A stretch of 64,000 nt of DNA from Phoronis australis (Eukaryota > Phoronida > Phoronidae): the NCBI GenBank assembly GCA_002633005.1, contig NMRA01000378.1:227196-291195 (forward strand), in the 5' to 3' direction. The notes under the pieces were generated by a model. The model ran no database searches and was not told where the DNA came from. It saw only the letters and a list, made by a program, of their open reading frames with translations. A program made the position numbers and the translations under genes. Every line of letters starts with the position of its first letter. The first letter of the stretch is position 1. Shown here in pieces: positions 11,508-23,080 of this stretch.

Positions 11508-12171
11508 TTATAGGAAACCTTGCTCCCGAAGTACAGCCAAGTTTAGGGCACTGTAAAAGCCATTTTGGTGTTTCGATTTGCATGTGCCGTTTTCGAGTTC
11601 GCAATTTTAGTGTGACCAACCGCAAATTTCGAAGCGTTTTTTTCTCGAGTCGCTGATGGTTTCAATGTTCTCGGTGGAAATAGAATCCTATTACTATTAT
11701 ATAAGGGATTTATGAGACCGTTGTTTTATGGTAAAAGGTCGATTTCGTTTTTCATTTTAGCAAGCTAAATAGGGTGAAATGCCGTTTTAAAGTCTGCCAA
11801 GAAAACTATAGACCCTATTCACGCCGACAGGAAGCGCGTTCCAAAACGAGGCTCGCTACGATAGCTCTGGTGCGCGTAGTTGTACTCCGCGTTGCTCGAA
11901 CAGCTAGAAAAAAACGGACACTCAGCTGTCTGTTTTTCAATCCTTAAGGACGTTGGGATTCGGAAGCGTTGGGTCCTTGCGACGAAGGAAAATGTGTCCG
12001 TTTAAAATTTATAACTGTTTTCGAATCATAATTTGTCGCATCAACAACAAATTAAACCAGATGTGACTAATTGCACATGATAGCAAAATGCTATAAGCCA
12101 GCTATGTCTAATATATCGTCAACAATACGACCACATGACCTGGTTCGTGTAGAAAGCATTTTTATCAAGAA
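11508..12171. other. Intergenic region downstream of the LRR-Ig gene
   Basis: No open frame or repeat recognised. This lies 3' of the minus-strand LRR-Ig gene. Confidence 0.4.
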
Positions 12172-12177
12172 TTTATT
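12172..12177 (-). terminator. Candidate poly(A) signal of the LRR-Ig gene
   Basis: TTTATT on the plus strand gives AATAAA on the minus strand, about 205 bases after the stop codon of the LRR-Ig gene. It is the first canonical hexamer noticed downstream. No transcript evidence is available. Confidence 0.35.
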
Positions 12178-12380
12178 AGAAGATACCTAACCCTGCATTC
12201 AGCATGATACCTAATCCGTAACATTACGATCGCCGCAATTTGGTCATGTTTACTTTTCATGTTTCGAACCTAGTTTTCCGGAAAAAAACTTATATCCATT
12301 CGTCATACAACTTTTTGGTGCATTGACTTGTTTTTAAACGGATTTTTCTACGTCTCTGTGGTTAATTATTGACACATTTT

Positions 12381-15182
12381 TTAAGATTTAATATTCAGGT
12401 TTGACTCCAAAGACAGGCCATTTAACTCATTCCCGCTTTGTTTATCGCAGTGAACCTTGCTTTGGATTTTAATGTCCGCCGCGTGAATTGAGTCTATTAC
12501 AACAGTAAACAACACTAACAGTACGCAATGTAAGCTGTAAGTGGCGCGACCATCACTCGAAGAGCTCGTTCCTGCAACAGATGAATTGAATGAAAATGAT
12601 ATATTGTTGTAGTGCGACTTAAAGCCAACCATGTTAATTGCCGAACAGGTGTACATTCCGTTTATGAAGCGATCAACGGGAAAAGTGAGTGATGCAACCG
12701 TTCTGAGATCAGACGCGTTAGTTGAAGGTAAAGAAGTTGTCAACTTTTGTAATGGGTTGTACAGTGAGATTGCTGGCGAGGGGTCACCGCTTGAAACGCA
12801 TTGGATGGTTACGTATGTTTTGGTAACTAGGACATCTATTTCAGGTTTGGAGGGTTGTTGGCACGTCATGTTGACGTCCAGAAAAGATTGCAGGGTTGGT
12901 TTGTTTTCTACAGGGGAAGAACATCGCGGAATGTCATAACTGTAATGATTTTCTACCTGATGCCTGGCGCTCAGCTTCACCCATTGCTGCAGGTGAACGA
13001 GACGGCAATTACAGTGCAGAGGATTTTTGGCAACGAGGAAAGCCGAAAGGATATTGGTAACTAGTCTGTATATAATGGGCTGTGGCAGAGTAGTTAGTCG
13101 GTTGTCACTGATGTCCAGTATTCTCAGTGTGGACATTCTAGAAATGGCCAACGGTTCAATGACTTCAATACGGTTGTTATTAAGAGTCAACACTTGCAAT
13201 TCAGTAAGTGGTCCGAAAACGTCTTCTTTGATCTCTCGAATACTATTGCTGGATAAATCGAGAAACTTGAGAAATATCTGGTTGTCAAATGTCCCTTGGT
13301 GTAACTCTTCGATTTTTGATTCTCTTATGTTCAGTTTTTGTAAAAATCCTAAGCCAGAAAACATGCTCTTTGTACACCGCAGTATGGTGTTGTGGTTAAT
13401 ACTTAGCACCGCAGCATTAAGCGTAGGGTCAAAGCTATCATCTTCTATTTTTGATATCCTGTTGAAATTCAGCATAATAACACTAAGGGAACTTCCGTTA
13501 AAAACGCCGGGAATTATCTTCTTTATCAAATTGTTGTCAAGGTTGATGGTCGTGAGCAAATTTAATGGTTCGAAAGTCCCTCGTTCAATCTTTGCAATCC
13601 TGTTGTTTTTCACCACAAGAATACGCAATGACGAAAGTCCAGCTAACATTTTTCCCGACAGTCGCGTAAGATTATTTCGTGAAAGATCTAACGACTCAAG
13701 TTTACCGCAACGTTTGAATGGCTGGTCGTCTAGGCGTGTAATACCGCTGTTTCTTAATTCAAGACTTCGTAGATTGGGAAGGTGTATTGGAAGTGATGCC
13801 GATATAATGCCCCTTTCACACTTAATTTTCATCGCCAATATGAGTACGTTCGCTAACGATATCGTGTGCTGAATATCATCAACTCGACTAAGATCAACAT
13901 TAAGTTTCCGAGCTTGAGGAGACCATGTTCCTGAAATGTAAGTGATTGGATTAGCATCGATGTCTAGGAAATCCAAACTCTGTGATCCATGCAGTGTGTT
14001 GGGCTTGAAATGTACAATATTGTTACCTTGTAGGTAAAGTGTCCTTAAACGCCCCAAATTCGCGAAGGATAATTCCTCTATGATGGCAATTTTGTTACCA
14101 GTCAACCGCAACTCTTGAAGTTCAAACAAGCCGCGAAAAGCTCTACTCGTGATAATTGTTAAACAGTTGCTCTGGAGAGACAGGAAACGGAGGCGAGATG
14201 CTAACTGAAATGTGGAGTCCTCAATAATTTCTATTTGGTTGTTTTCAATGGACGCCGACACCAATGTTCCACTACATTGAAACATGCCTTTAGTCAAATT
14301 TCGAAGAAGGTTGTCAGAAATATAAAGTCGTGTTACCGCTGGCATTCGGCAAAAGGTTCCAGTGTGGATACTGGAAAGTTTATTTGAATTTAGCTTAAGA
14401 TGATATAGTGACTTGTAAAAATCAAGCTGCAGTCCTGAGAGCTCGTGTAAGTCATTCGAACTCAAATCCAAAACGCGTATGGATTCTGGGATTGTCCATG
14501 TTTGGACTGTGCACAGTTCGTTGCCATGAAAATTTAAATTGGCCAGTTGACCCAGATCCTCAAAAACACCTTCGTCAATTTGAGATATTTTATTACTCTC
14601 CATTTTCAGTGATTTTAATGCCGGTAGTTGTCGAAATGTTCCGTTGACCAATCTTGATATGCAGTTTCCCGAGAGATCGAGGGTGGTCAAGTTATACAAT
14701 TTACTCGCGAAAGTCTCTCCATCCAGAGCAGTTATTTTGTTGTGATTCAATTCCAAGTTGACCAACTGCGGTGTTGACGCGAAGGCACCGCTTGGTAAAT
14801 CACATATCTTGTTTCCACTGATACGTAAATACTTTAGCTTGAACAAGCCAGCAAACGTTGTCTTCGTTATTCTAGTGATTCTGTTGAACTCAAGAAAAAG
14901 ACCGGTCAATTCACCCATGGCAAGGAAAAGGTTGTCAGCGATACTAGTCAGCTTGTTGTATCCCAGTAATAAGCTGGTGACGTTAGACGCTGACGCAAAC
15001 GTGTTTGGTAAGATACGCCTGATACCGCATTTCTTTAACACAAAAACTTCTTTCCTTGCTACCGCTGGAAGATCGTCTCGAGACAACACACCGTCACTAT
15101 CGTCAATATTCAAGGGACACATTACGCGAACGGCGTAAGCAAGCCAAACTTTGAAGACAAGACTTACTAGCACTAGTTTCAT
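12381..15182 (-). CDS. Single-exon LRR-Ig transmembrane protein, 933 residues
   Basis: Likely a cell-surface adhesion or recognition protein that binds through an extracellular leucine-rich-repeat solenoid. In order: signal peptide 1-~20 (MKLVLVSLVFKVWLAYA); about 26 LRRs over ~45-719 of the LxxLxLxxNxI type, ~24 residues each; a non-LRR island between repeats 16 and 17; LRRCT cap ~720-778 with NPLHCNC and two later Cys; one Ig-like domain ~780-862 with TIQC and YTC as its disulfide Cys; a Ser-rich stalk; a hydrophobic helix ~882-902; and a ~31-residue tail without a TIR domain. The ATG at 15182 was chosen because it has A at -3 and directly begins the signal peptide. In-frame ATGs at 15212 and 15260 would add a non-signal leader. 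The architecture resembles LRIG/LINGO-like LRRIG proteins, but I do not assign orthology. No frameshift or stop is seen. Confidence 0.93.
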   Translation of the reverse strand: MKLVLVSLVFKVWLAYAVRVMCPLNIDDSDGVLSRDDLPAVARKEVFVLKKCGIRRILPNTFASASNVTSLLLGYNKLTSIADNLFLAMGELTGLFLEFNRITRITKTTFAGLFKLKYLRISGNKICDLPSGAFASTPQLVNLELNHNKITALDGETFASKLYNLTTLDLSGNCISRLVNGTFRQLPALKSLKMESNKISQIDEGVFEDLGQLANLNFHGNELCTVQTWTIPESIRVLDLSSNDLHELSGLQLDFYKSLYHLKLNSNKLSSIHTGTFCRMPAVTRLYISDNLLRNLTKGMFQCSGTLVSASIENNQIEIIEDSTFQLASRLRFLSLQSNCLTIITSRAFRGLFELQELRLTGNKIAIIEELSFANLGRLRTLYLQGNNIVHFKPNTLHGSQSLDFLDIDANPITYISGTWSPQARKLNVDLSRVDDIQHTISLANVLILAMKIKCERGIISASLPIHLPNLRSLELRNSGITRLDDQPFKRCGKLESLDLSRNNLTRLSGKMLAGLSSLRILVVKNNRIAKIERGTFEPLNLLTTINLDNNLIKKIIPGVFNGSSLSVIMLNFNRISKIEDDSFDPTLNAAVLSINHNTILRCTKSMFSGLGFLQKLNIRESKIEELHQGTFDNQIFLKFLDLSSNSIREIKEDVFGPLTELQVLTLNNNRIEVIEPLAISRMSTLRILDISDNRLTTLPQPIIYRLVTNILSAFLVAKNPLHCNCRLVHLQQWVKLSARHQVENHYSYDIPRCSSPVENKPTLQSFLDVNMTCQQPSKPEIDVLVTKTYVTIQCVSSGDPSPAISLYNPLQKLTTSLPSTNASDLRTVASLTFPVDRFINGMYTCSAINMVGFKSHYNNISFSFNSSVAGTSSSSDGRATYSLHCVLLVLFTVVIDSIHAADIKIQSKVHCDKQSGNELNGLSLESNLNIKS

Positions 15183-17432
15183 GGTTGGTCGAGTGCCGTG
15201 TGAATCTAACATGGGGTGTTGCAGTTTATATTGTGTAGATGTCTTCAGTGTGAAAAACATGCTTAGCGCTCGCACTCAGTCAAACAAAACTTGATAAATC
15301 GCCTTCTTATTATTTATTGACTATAAAGTTATGTTAGAAACAAGTAATAAAAAGACACAATCAACCAAAACTGTTATTGGTCACTGTTTGGGGAATCCCA
15401 AGGTACAGTATTTATATTGTTCAAGTTTCTACATATTGCGCTGTGGCCGAACTTGGAAGTCCACTGCTTCCAGATATAGTGCTTTGCAATTTCTGGGTTT
15501 GTCATTATTTCCTTGTATGCTCCGTGTAATTTCCATATAACCTTTAAAAACAAAAAAGATGTCTCCCGCTTACTACTCGTATGACGATCGCTAACGAGGT
15601 TTCACCCCTGAACCTTGTAAATACATGTACATGTATTTGTTAGTTGCACTTGCCTCTCCTCGCCTCTTCTTGCAGCCAATATAACAGTTGCCACTCCGAA
15701 CATAAAACTGCTGTTCCATTGAGTAGTCGAAAATGGACAATTTTGGAGCAGAATCTGTGGAATGGAAATCAGAAGAAATTCCCGGTGTGGGGGCAAACTT
15801 CTACCACTACTACTTGAGTGTGATGGTGCTCATAAAATCAGTCCCGTTTGTTCTTAAGGAACCATGAAAAAGCTAGCTCGGTTGTACTGTATTTTGCTTC
15901 CTTATGGGCCTACCTTAAAACAGTACTAATCAGTCCTCAACAATCTTGCTTTACATGTACTTTTTTTTGAAAGATGTAATCATGCAATACAGGCCCGTAG
16001 CCAGCAATGAGTGGGGTGGTTCGATTTTCTAGAACGGTGGACCTTCGATAATTCGCAAACGTCGAAACTATTACGATAATACCCTTGACGCAGCATATAA
16101 CGACGACTCACAACTCTATGTTCCTGAGATGAGACGGAATTTGTAATACCATATATGAGGATGCTGTGACGGTTGCTCACAAAGAACGGGACTTGAATTC
16201 TGATTTAATGTGGTCTAGAAAGAGAACGTTCTCGCGTTACCTCCTGTCAAAATTTCAAATCAGGCGTGCTTAAGTGAGTGATTACACCTCATTACATACT
16301 CGGACGGAAATATGAAGTCGGAGATTGACTTGAAGAAATTGTTTATCTGGTTGTATTTTTACATGTTACTTAACTTGCTTACATCGCTGGAAGGTTCACT
16401 ACTTTGAAGGTTCACTGCTCCGAATATCTACATTTCGGACACAGGTGAAATTTTTATATTTTATATGCAAAAATAAACGATACTTCGGTTATTAGATGCA
16501 CTGAGTAAAGTACCTGTACCGAAAACAATGCCCGGGTACTATAAAAACTTTGTTTGGATTTCATGCGCATGCGAAATTGCCTGCATGTCTTACGAATACA
16601 CCTGTACGTAAAAATGAGTATGTGTAAAAGAATATGAAGTAAGAATATTGATGAATTATAAACCACGTATGCTATCTTATTGATTTTTGCGTTCACGGGT
16701 GTAAAAAGGCAGACAGCTAGTACTTAAAGAGCACGGGAGTTATACAGCACAATGGGGTGGCTCTGAAATCAGCATGAAGGTCTCAAAAAATGACTGAAAA
16801 CGTAAAATTGTTTTTGACTGATGCGTTCAATGACGGCATGAAAACTGGTCAGTAAAGCGATCCAGTGGTGTGTTCTCAACAAAGGAGAACTGCAAAAAGG
16901 CAATGGCCTGATGCGGTTTGCACCAGGAGCCAGAATGCCTCTCATCAAAGCAAATCGGAAACTTCTTTACAAGACTTGTGGTTCAGCAGAAGCACAGAGC
17001 ATACAGCTGAGACTCTGATGAAGATAATGCCACTATTGCACAGGCAATCAAAATTATTGAGATGCATGCTTGTGTGTTTGACCTAATGGTGGTGTTCCAC
17101 CCTATAAGGCTTCAGAACTTTGATTTGTGTCACCTGTCACAAGTTGGAGGTAGCAGACTTACAGGCTGCTTGCCAGTATTTGGGTATCACTGTTCCTTCA
17201 CAGTTGAAATGGAAGTACATAATCATATAACTACTGGAATGTCTTGAGAAATGTCCGTGCAGATCATAATCATCAGTGTTTATGTATTCTTGTTGTACAC
17301 CTTATGCTGTATCTATTACTATGAGGTTATTTTGCAAGTGAGTTTGATTCAATGATATTTTCAGTAAAATTATTTCTCACGCCTAGAATGACCCTTTAAT
17401 TGTCGTTTCCAGGTTATTTCTATACATCAATA
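15183..17432. other. Upstream of LRR-Ig gene; no gene recognised
   Basis: Expected to contain the LRR-Ig 5' UTR and promoter, but no clear TATA box or initiator could be fixed. Scattered short open frames are without domains. Small TACATGTA-type runs occur near 15620. Confidence 0.4.
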
Positions 17433-17684
17433 TACAGTGCAAGCCAAAAGTATTCAGACAAAATAACTGGAATTTATTGCCATGACAGTTGGGGCAAAAG
17501 TAACATTTGTCAACAAAGTGTTCTTTCTTTGTGATGGAGGGGAAACAGGAAAGCTAGTGTGGTGGCTTAGTTATTCTGTAATTAGCCGTCGTTATAGTTA
17601 TTACCAGTCATTTTTGCATTAACAGGCCTAGCCGCAACGGGGCAAAGATTATATTGTCAAATTACTTTTGCCTTGTTCTTTGTA
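17433..17684. mobile_element. Mariner/Tc1-like MITE (degraded TIRs, TA flanks)
   Basis: The left end TACAGTGCAAGCCAAAAGTA resembles Tc1/mariner termini. The right end, read on the other strand, begins TACAAAGAACAAGGCAAAAG. The shared part is CAAG-C-AAAAGTA followed by a T/A-rich stretch. Both ends start with TA, as expected for TA target duplication. The 250-bp interior has no open frame. Confidence 0.5.
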
Positions 17685-17779
17685 CACATTACGCTGTCAT
17701 CCCTGTCTTTGTGTGGCACTTGCTGCTGCATCTGCAAAACCTTGGTGAATGTGAAATTTTATAGTTGGGGTGACACACG

Positions 17780-18880
17780 GGAATTGTGGGATGTATTTGA
17801 CTACCACTGTGCCCCAGTGGCAACTTTACTTTTATGCGCCCACATATTTAATTGTGAATGCATTTTGCCGTCATCTGAGTCCGTCCAGCGGGCGGCGTCC
17901 GTGGTCCGGCGTCCGGCGTCCGGCGTCCGCTGCTCTGTCTCCAAAACCGTTTGACGTACGTTCATGAAATTTTGCACATGTGTTTCTTTCGTTGGTTGGA
18001 CGGCATGAGCGAACTTTCGGACGGATCCGATTACCGGTGTGCCCCCTAGTGGCAATTTTATGTTTTTGCATTTACCTCTGTATCTTCAAAGGTCCTTGAC
18101 ATATTTTCATAAAATTTAGTATATAGGCATTTATTAGTAAGACGACGGCATCCTGCCGTTTTCGGATGGATTCGACGTAGTTTGCGCCACCTAGTGGCCA
18201 TTTTTACTGTTTTCGAGTCTGTTTTTGATGTGCACCCCTCTATCAACCAAACTGCTCTAAGTATGATTGTGAAAATTGGCATGTATGTTCTTACTATGAA
18301 GAAGACGGCGGACGATGATTTTCCGACGACTTCGACTACTGTGGCGCCTCCTAGTGGCAGTTTTGTTGTTTTGCGCCTTTGGCTATATCTCCTAAACCGT
18401 TTGCAGCATTTTTACTAAATTTAGTAAATGCATTTATAGGAAGTTGACAATAGGCGACGACGACTTTCGGACAGATCGGACAACGGGTGTGCCACCTAGT
18501 GGCAATTTTATTTTTTTTACGTTTACCTCTGTATCTTCAAATGTCATCAATGTAATTTCATAAAATTTGGCGTACAGGCTTCTGTTAGTGAAGTGACGCT
18601 ATCTTTCCCTATTCAGAAGGATTCGACCTAGTTTGCGCCACCTAGTGGCCATTTTTACTGTTTTTGAATCTGTTTTCTGGCGTCCACTCTTCTATCAACC
18701 AAACCGCATTCAGGATAATAGCGAAAATTTACATGTATGTTTTTACTATGAAGTGGATCACTGACGATGATTTTCCGATGACTTCAACTACTGTGGCGTC
18801 TCCTAGTGACAGTTTCTTTTTTCGCCCATGGCTGTATTTCTTAAACCGTGTGCAGGATTTTTACATAATTTAAAGAAGAA
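17780..18880. repeat. Degenerate tandem array, ~150-bp units in ~450-bp triplets, with CTCF-type core (first half)
   Basis: Each unit ends in a core resembling GCGCCACCTAGTGGC. Cores lie at 17809, 18039, 18184, 18344, 18489, 18635 and 18796, all in the same orientation. Spacings alternate 145, 160, 145, 146, 161, and like units recur every 450-452 bp (18039/18489, 18184/18635, 18344/18796). Unit types A, B and C differ in flanking text: A is followed by CAATTTTAT and ACCTCTGTATCTTCAAA; B by CATTTTTACTGTTTT; C is preceded by CGACTACTGTG. On the minus strand the core reads CCACTAGGTGGCGC, which fits the bilaterian CTCF consensus. A short GGCGTCC repeat lies at ~17890-17930. Confidence 0.85.
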
Positions 18881-20276
18881 TGCCACCCGATTTAATTAGT
18901 CTTTTTGTGCCGTCTTAATCGGTCTATATCCACATCGCCTCGCATACGGTCGACCTTATCTTGCCAAGAGGGGTCGCGTTAACCTGTGAGGAAGGTGAGA
19001 AACTACGCTAGCGACGTCAGTGGTCCATATGCAGAGTGAATGCCGCTATGTTGCAGTGCATCGTTCCCGCTTGTCCGAACTAAGCAGCTGCGAGGAAAGC
19101 GGGTATATCGTTTGTTTTTTTTACTTCTTCGAGAGTCCGAAATGCTTAGGAAATGGCTCATCGTATAGAAGAATGAAGTTTATGCTGTAAATAGCAAGTA
19201 TGAGGCCGTGAAACATCTCCGTGTCTGTGGTCTGCAGACGTCGACAGTGCCTGACGATTGCCGGCTTACAAAATAACTCCATACGTTCCGTTGTCTGAAC
19301 ATATTCACGGTACCTCTCTAGTATTTCTTCATCACTGTATTCCTGTTCGAATTGATAGCCTGTAAAACTTAAAGATCCACCTGCGAAGTCGGGAGTGATG
19401 AGCTCTAGCTAGTCCTAAGTCGGGATTGCAAATTGCCATGTTGGCGTTTATTACTGAGCGTTCTGTTTCAAAATGAATTATTCTCACCCTAACCAATAGT
19501 TATATAAAACTGAAACAAAGTCTGTCTCATTACATGCAATTTGTAATACATTTGGAGTGTTCGTGAGTGCAAATGATTTGAGAAGCCAGCAATGAATAAA
19601 TCACTGCGTTACCGGCTTTACGGAACACCGAGGCCGTTTGAGCTTATGCTAATTTATTGTTTGCTGGCAGAAACTTTTGTGAAACAACTCGATTTCCATC
19701 CCACGGCCAGGTGTTGGGGAAATCTTTATTTACATTTACATTACTTAAATAATGATGGTCAATGTACATGTACAACTTCTGCCCTGAAGGTGCTGTGGCC
19801 AAAGCGGAACCTGAATTTGCGGCCCCCGGACGAGAAAGTAGATTTGCAGTTTCGTTGCTAATTCACCAACATAATCACGTGCACATTACTTTGGTTCACT
19901 AGTGTAGTATTTTCTTGACTGGAAGTTTAGTTTCCACTGAACTTTGGCTGGTTTATGTTCGGGATGTCTGATCAGTTTCCGAGCCACTGGACGCCGGGGA
20001 TAACGAGTCAATCCGGTCGGCCGCGACGGGCCTGATCGGGCTCCGAGCCACCAATAAATCCGTAAGAGCGAAATAAAACAACACGTTTTTATAAGAACTC
20101 GATGTATTTTTAAGGGTTTTACATCGAAGTTTGATGATTTATTGGTGTTAAACTATGACTTCAAGCGATAAGTCGACACCAGTAACCCGTACAGACTGCG
20201 TGTGAAACCGATGACATCATTGGATAATTTTAATACCTCCGTCTGCCGTCAGGTGTCAGGTAACGCAACCGTACGT
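18881..20276. other. Sequence interrupting the array; nothing recognised
   Basis: This stretch lacks the core motif and the unit text, and ends at the N at 20277. It may be an insertion into the array or sequence from another contig. An 89-codon open frame (19592-19861) has no domain. Confidence 0.4.
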
Positions 20277-20277
20277 N

Positions 20278-21700
20278 GTTGGCAATTTTAGTTTTTACGT
20301 TTACCTCTGTATCTTCAAAGGTCCTCAACAGATTTTCATAAAATTTTGAATAAAGACATCTATTGGTTTGATGATGCTATCCTCCCGTTTTAGGATGGAA
20401 GCAAGGTACTTTACACCACTTAGAGGCCATTTTTCCTCTTTTCCTCGTCTACCTCTCTATAAATCAAATCATTCTAAGGATGGTATCGAAAACTGGCGTA
20501 TATGTTCTCAGTGTGAAGATGACTGTTGATGATGACGACTTTGACTACTCTGTCACTTCCTAGTGGTAGTTTTGTTTAATTTTGTGCCCATAGCTGCCTT
20601 TCCTAAACCCACTACAGGATCTTTATTAAATTTTGTAAGTTTATTTATACGAAGCTAATAACACTGAGACAATGACGACTTTCAGGCGGTCCAATGAATA
20701 GTGTGTCCCCTAGTGGTAATTTCATTTCATTCTGTTTTCCTTTGTTTCTCTGAGGTTTCATGACCAATGTCTATGAAATTTGGTGTTTAGCTTTCTATTA
20801 AAGAAGCAATGACATGTTCCCGTTTTCGGACGGACTGTATGTTTTTGCACCATCTAGTGGCCATTTTTATGACACAAATAAGCAACCCTATAAGCACAGC
20901 ATTTGCGATGCATTCGTGGGCGCATTTCAACGCTCCGCGTTGCTCTTGTTTATGATAGTCTCTATATCTAGCAAGTTCCTTGATTGATTTTCATGAAATT
21001 TCGCTATTAGGTTTCAGTTATGGAGACGACCACACTTTCCCATTTCGTGGCGTATTTCTATGTAATCTGTACAGAAACATTGCCATTGAGATGAGCAAGG
21101 CTGACATTTATTGTTGATTGGACGATCTTCTATGGTGCCCCCTAATGGCAATTTAAGTTTTCTTTATGTATTCCTCTATATCTTGATGTATTTTCGTACA
21201 ATATGGTACCTTTGTTTCTGTGGAGGATACGAGAACAAACTGCCATTTTCGGTTGGATTTGAAATATTCTGTCCCACTAAAGGTTATTATTTCTGGCAGC
21301 AGCCTCTCTGTCCTTTAAAGTGCTTGGAAGATAGTTATGAAATTTTGCCCATGTGTTCTTATTGAGATGATCACGGTTGACAGGTTTTCTGATGAGTGCA
21401 ATCACTGTGGCGTCTAAAAGAGTATTTTGTTTGTTTACCTGTGCCGCAATATCTACAAAGTTGTTGTGATGAATCTGGGTGGGGGAAATTTGGTGTATAT
21501 GTTACATTATTGAGGGAAGTACGCCCGGCATAAATTTTAGGACATATGAGTGCCGTGGCGTCCTCTAGTGGTTCCGTAACTCCCAAGAATGTTGATGGAT
21601 GGGATTTGGAAAATAGAAAATGACAGCGGCTGTATTGTTCCAGATGAATTTGATGTGTGTTCCACCACCTACTGTTTCTTTATTTTATATATTACATGTC
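20278..21700. repeat. Degenerate tandem array with CTCF-type core (second half)
   Basis: It resumes directly after the N with unit-A text (GGCAATTTTAGTTTTTACG, then ACCTCTGTATCTTCAAA). Cores are recognisable at 20413, 20552, 20703, 20847, 21135 and 21558, and a very worn one lies near 21658. Type-B cores are 434 bp apart (20413/20847) and type-A cores 432 bp apart (20703/21135), so the ~450-bp triplet order persists. Cores are more diverged than in the first half (CCACTTAGAGGCC, TCCCCTAGTGGTA). Confidence 0.75.
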
Positions 21701-22563
21701 ATTAACACCCCTTGAAGCATATTGTCAGAGGTGCAGTCGTGGGCGCTCTGCGTTTCTCCTCGTTTTGTATGATGTTGACAAAAGTTGTAGTGTAATGTAG
21801 ACTATGGTTTCATTTTTATTTTTGATCAATGATCTCGATCTCTGAAACTTAACATTGACCACCAACTTTAACACCCACACTTGTATGATACACATATGAA
21901 TTATAATCAACTTACAGGAGGGACACTAAAGTGTACTATCCATAGTTCGATGTCATCCATAACCAAAGGCTACGTTGTATAAATGTCCTATGAAATAGAT
22001 ATTGTTACTGATTTGTTTTTTCAGTGTGTTGCAAGTCAGCTTTTCCACGAACACTTAACTTCACCGATGCCTTACTAAAAATAATTTGGCATTTTTGTAG
22101 TCTGTCTGTATTTCGAATTCGTGGCATTTACTGTATCAAAATGTTCGAACAAAATTTAACAAACTCAGTCCAAGCTCCTTGGTCAGTTGTTTATATAGAT
22201 GATTCGGAATTCTTGTGCACCCCTCCCCACACTGCTTCGAAAACGAAGATGTCACCGCGTTATCCTGTCGGAATTTACCACTGCAAGCACCCCTCTTATG
22301 CCCAGATGATTCAATTACATTCCTAGCTCTTCCTAGCCCAATATAGTATTTTCATGTACATCTCTAATTCATATAGTTTTAGTGATGTATTAAAATCACA
22401 GTTCGAATCTTCTGGTCCATTCTCACGTGAACCTGCAACGCTTCATCGAATCTACGTTTCAGTCCTTTAGTTTGCAATCATCATCACTAAGAAGCAAGTC
22501 CCGCTGAAGATTGTAAAAACAACTTGAGAAACGTTCACCTCAAGCACTTCTCAACACAATATG
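21701..22563. other. Intergenic, nothing recognised
   Basis: A 100-codon open frame at 22024-22326 was considered; it shows no domain and no exon signature. Confidence 0.4.
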
Positions 22564-22713
22564 CAGTGGTGGATTTAGAGGGGGGCAATGCCCCCCCTAA
22601 AATTCTCCCAGTTCACATTTGTCAGATGGGGGGGTGCAAATGTCTGACTGGCAAAATCCTGGCTAATACTCTGCCATGGCGCCCCCTATCTCAAAGTCCT
22701 GGATCCGCCCCTG
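22564..22713. mobile_element. hAT-like MITE, copy 2 (TSD ATATG/GTATG)
   Basis: It starts CAGTGGTGGATTTAGAG and ends CTGGATCCGCCCCTG, which pair as terminal inverted repeats. Flanks are ATATG (22559-22563) and GTATG (22714-22718), a 5-bp duplication with one mismatch. The interior shares GGTGCAAAT-TCTGAC and CTCTGCC words with copy 1. Confidence 0.75.
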
Positions 22714-22941
22714 GTATGGTTCATAAATACCAAACTGTTAGGTTTCCGGGGTACACATGAAAGCCGCCAGATACAGTGGGCAAACATACAGTTGCTTGAA
22801 GACGAATCTGGCAACCAATAACTAGAGTTCAAGGAAAGGGAAACGAAAACAAGATTCGGCACTGGTAGCGACATTAGACGATTTAATCCAAAACCATTTG
22901 CCCTTCCGTCAGATCTGTCAAGGTGCTCCGTTACTACTTAC

Positions 22942-23080
22942 AAAGCCTACCGATCATGAAGACCACCAAAAAGACTACAGATCATGAAGACCACCAAGAA
23001 GCCTACCGATCATGAAGACCACCAAAAAGCCTACAGATCATGAAGACCACCAAAAAGCCTAACGATCATGAAAACCCCCA
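22942..23080. repeat. 28-bp minisatellite, ~5 units
   Basis: Units start at 22952, 22980, 23008, 23036 and 23064, exactly 28 bp apart, each beginning GATCATGAAGACCACCAA and ending AGCCTAC or similar. The frame shifts every unit because 28 is not a multiple of three, and TGA occurs in it, so the repeat itself is not coding. It lies right next to the Crypton-like relic. Confidence 0.9.

Noticed and set aside
13027-13872. 281-codon open frame on the plus strand inside the LRR-Ig gene
   Set aside because: It is antisense to the LRR coding sequence. Leucine-rich coding DNA leaves open antisense frames, and the peptide has no domain. The same holds for 14408-14647 and 14758-15138.
15183-15275. Upstream extension of the LRR-Ig frame to 15275
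   Set aside because: The first codon at 15275 is GTG, not ATG. Starting at the ATG at 15182 places a signal peptide at the N-terminus with good initiation context.
22942-23080. CRISPR-like array
   Set aside because: The 28-bp units abut directly without unique spacers, and the genome is animal. It is a minisatellite.
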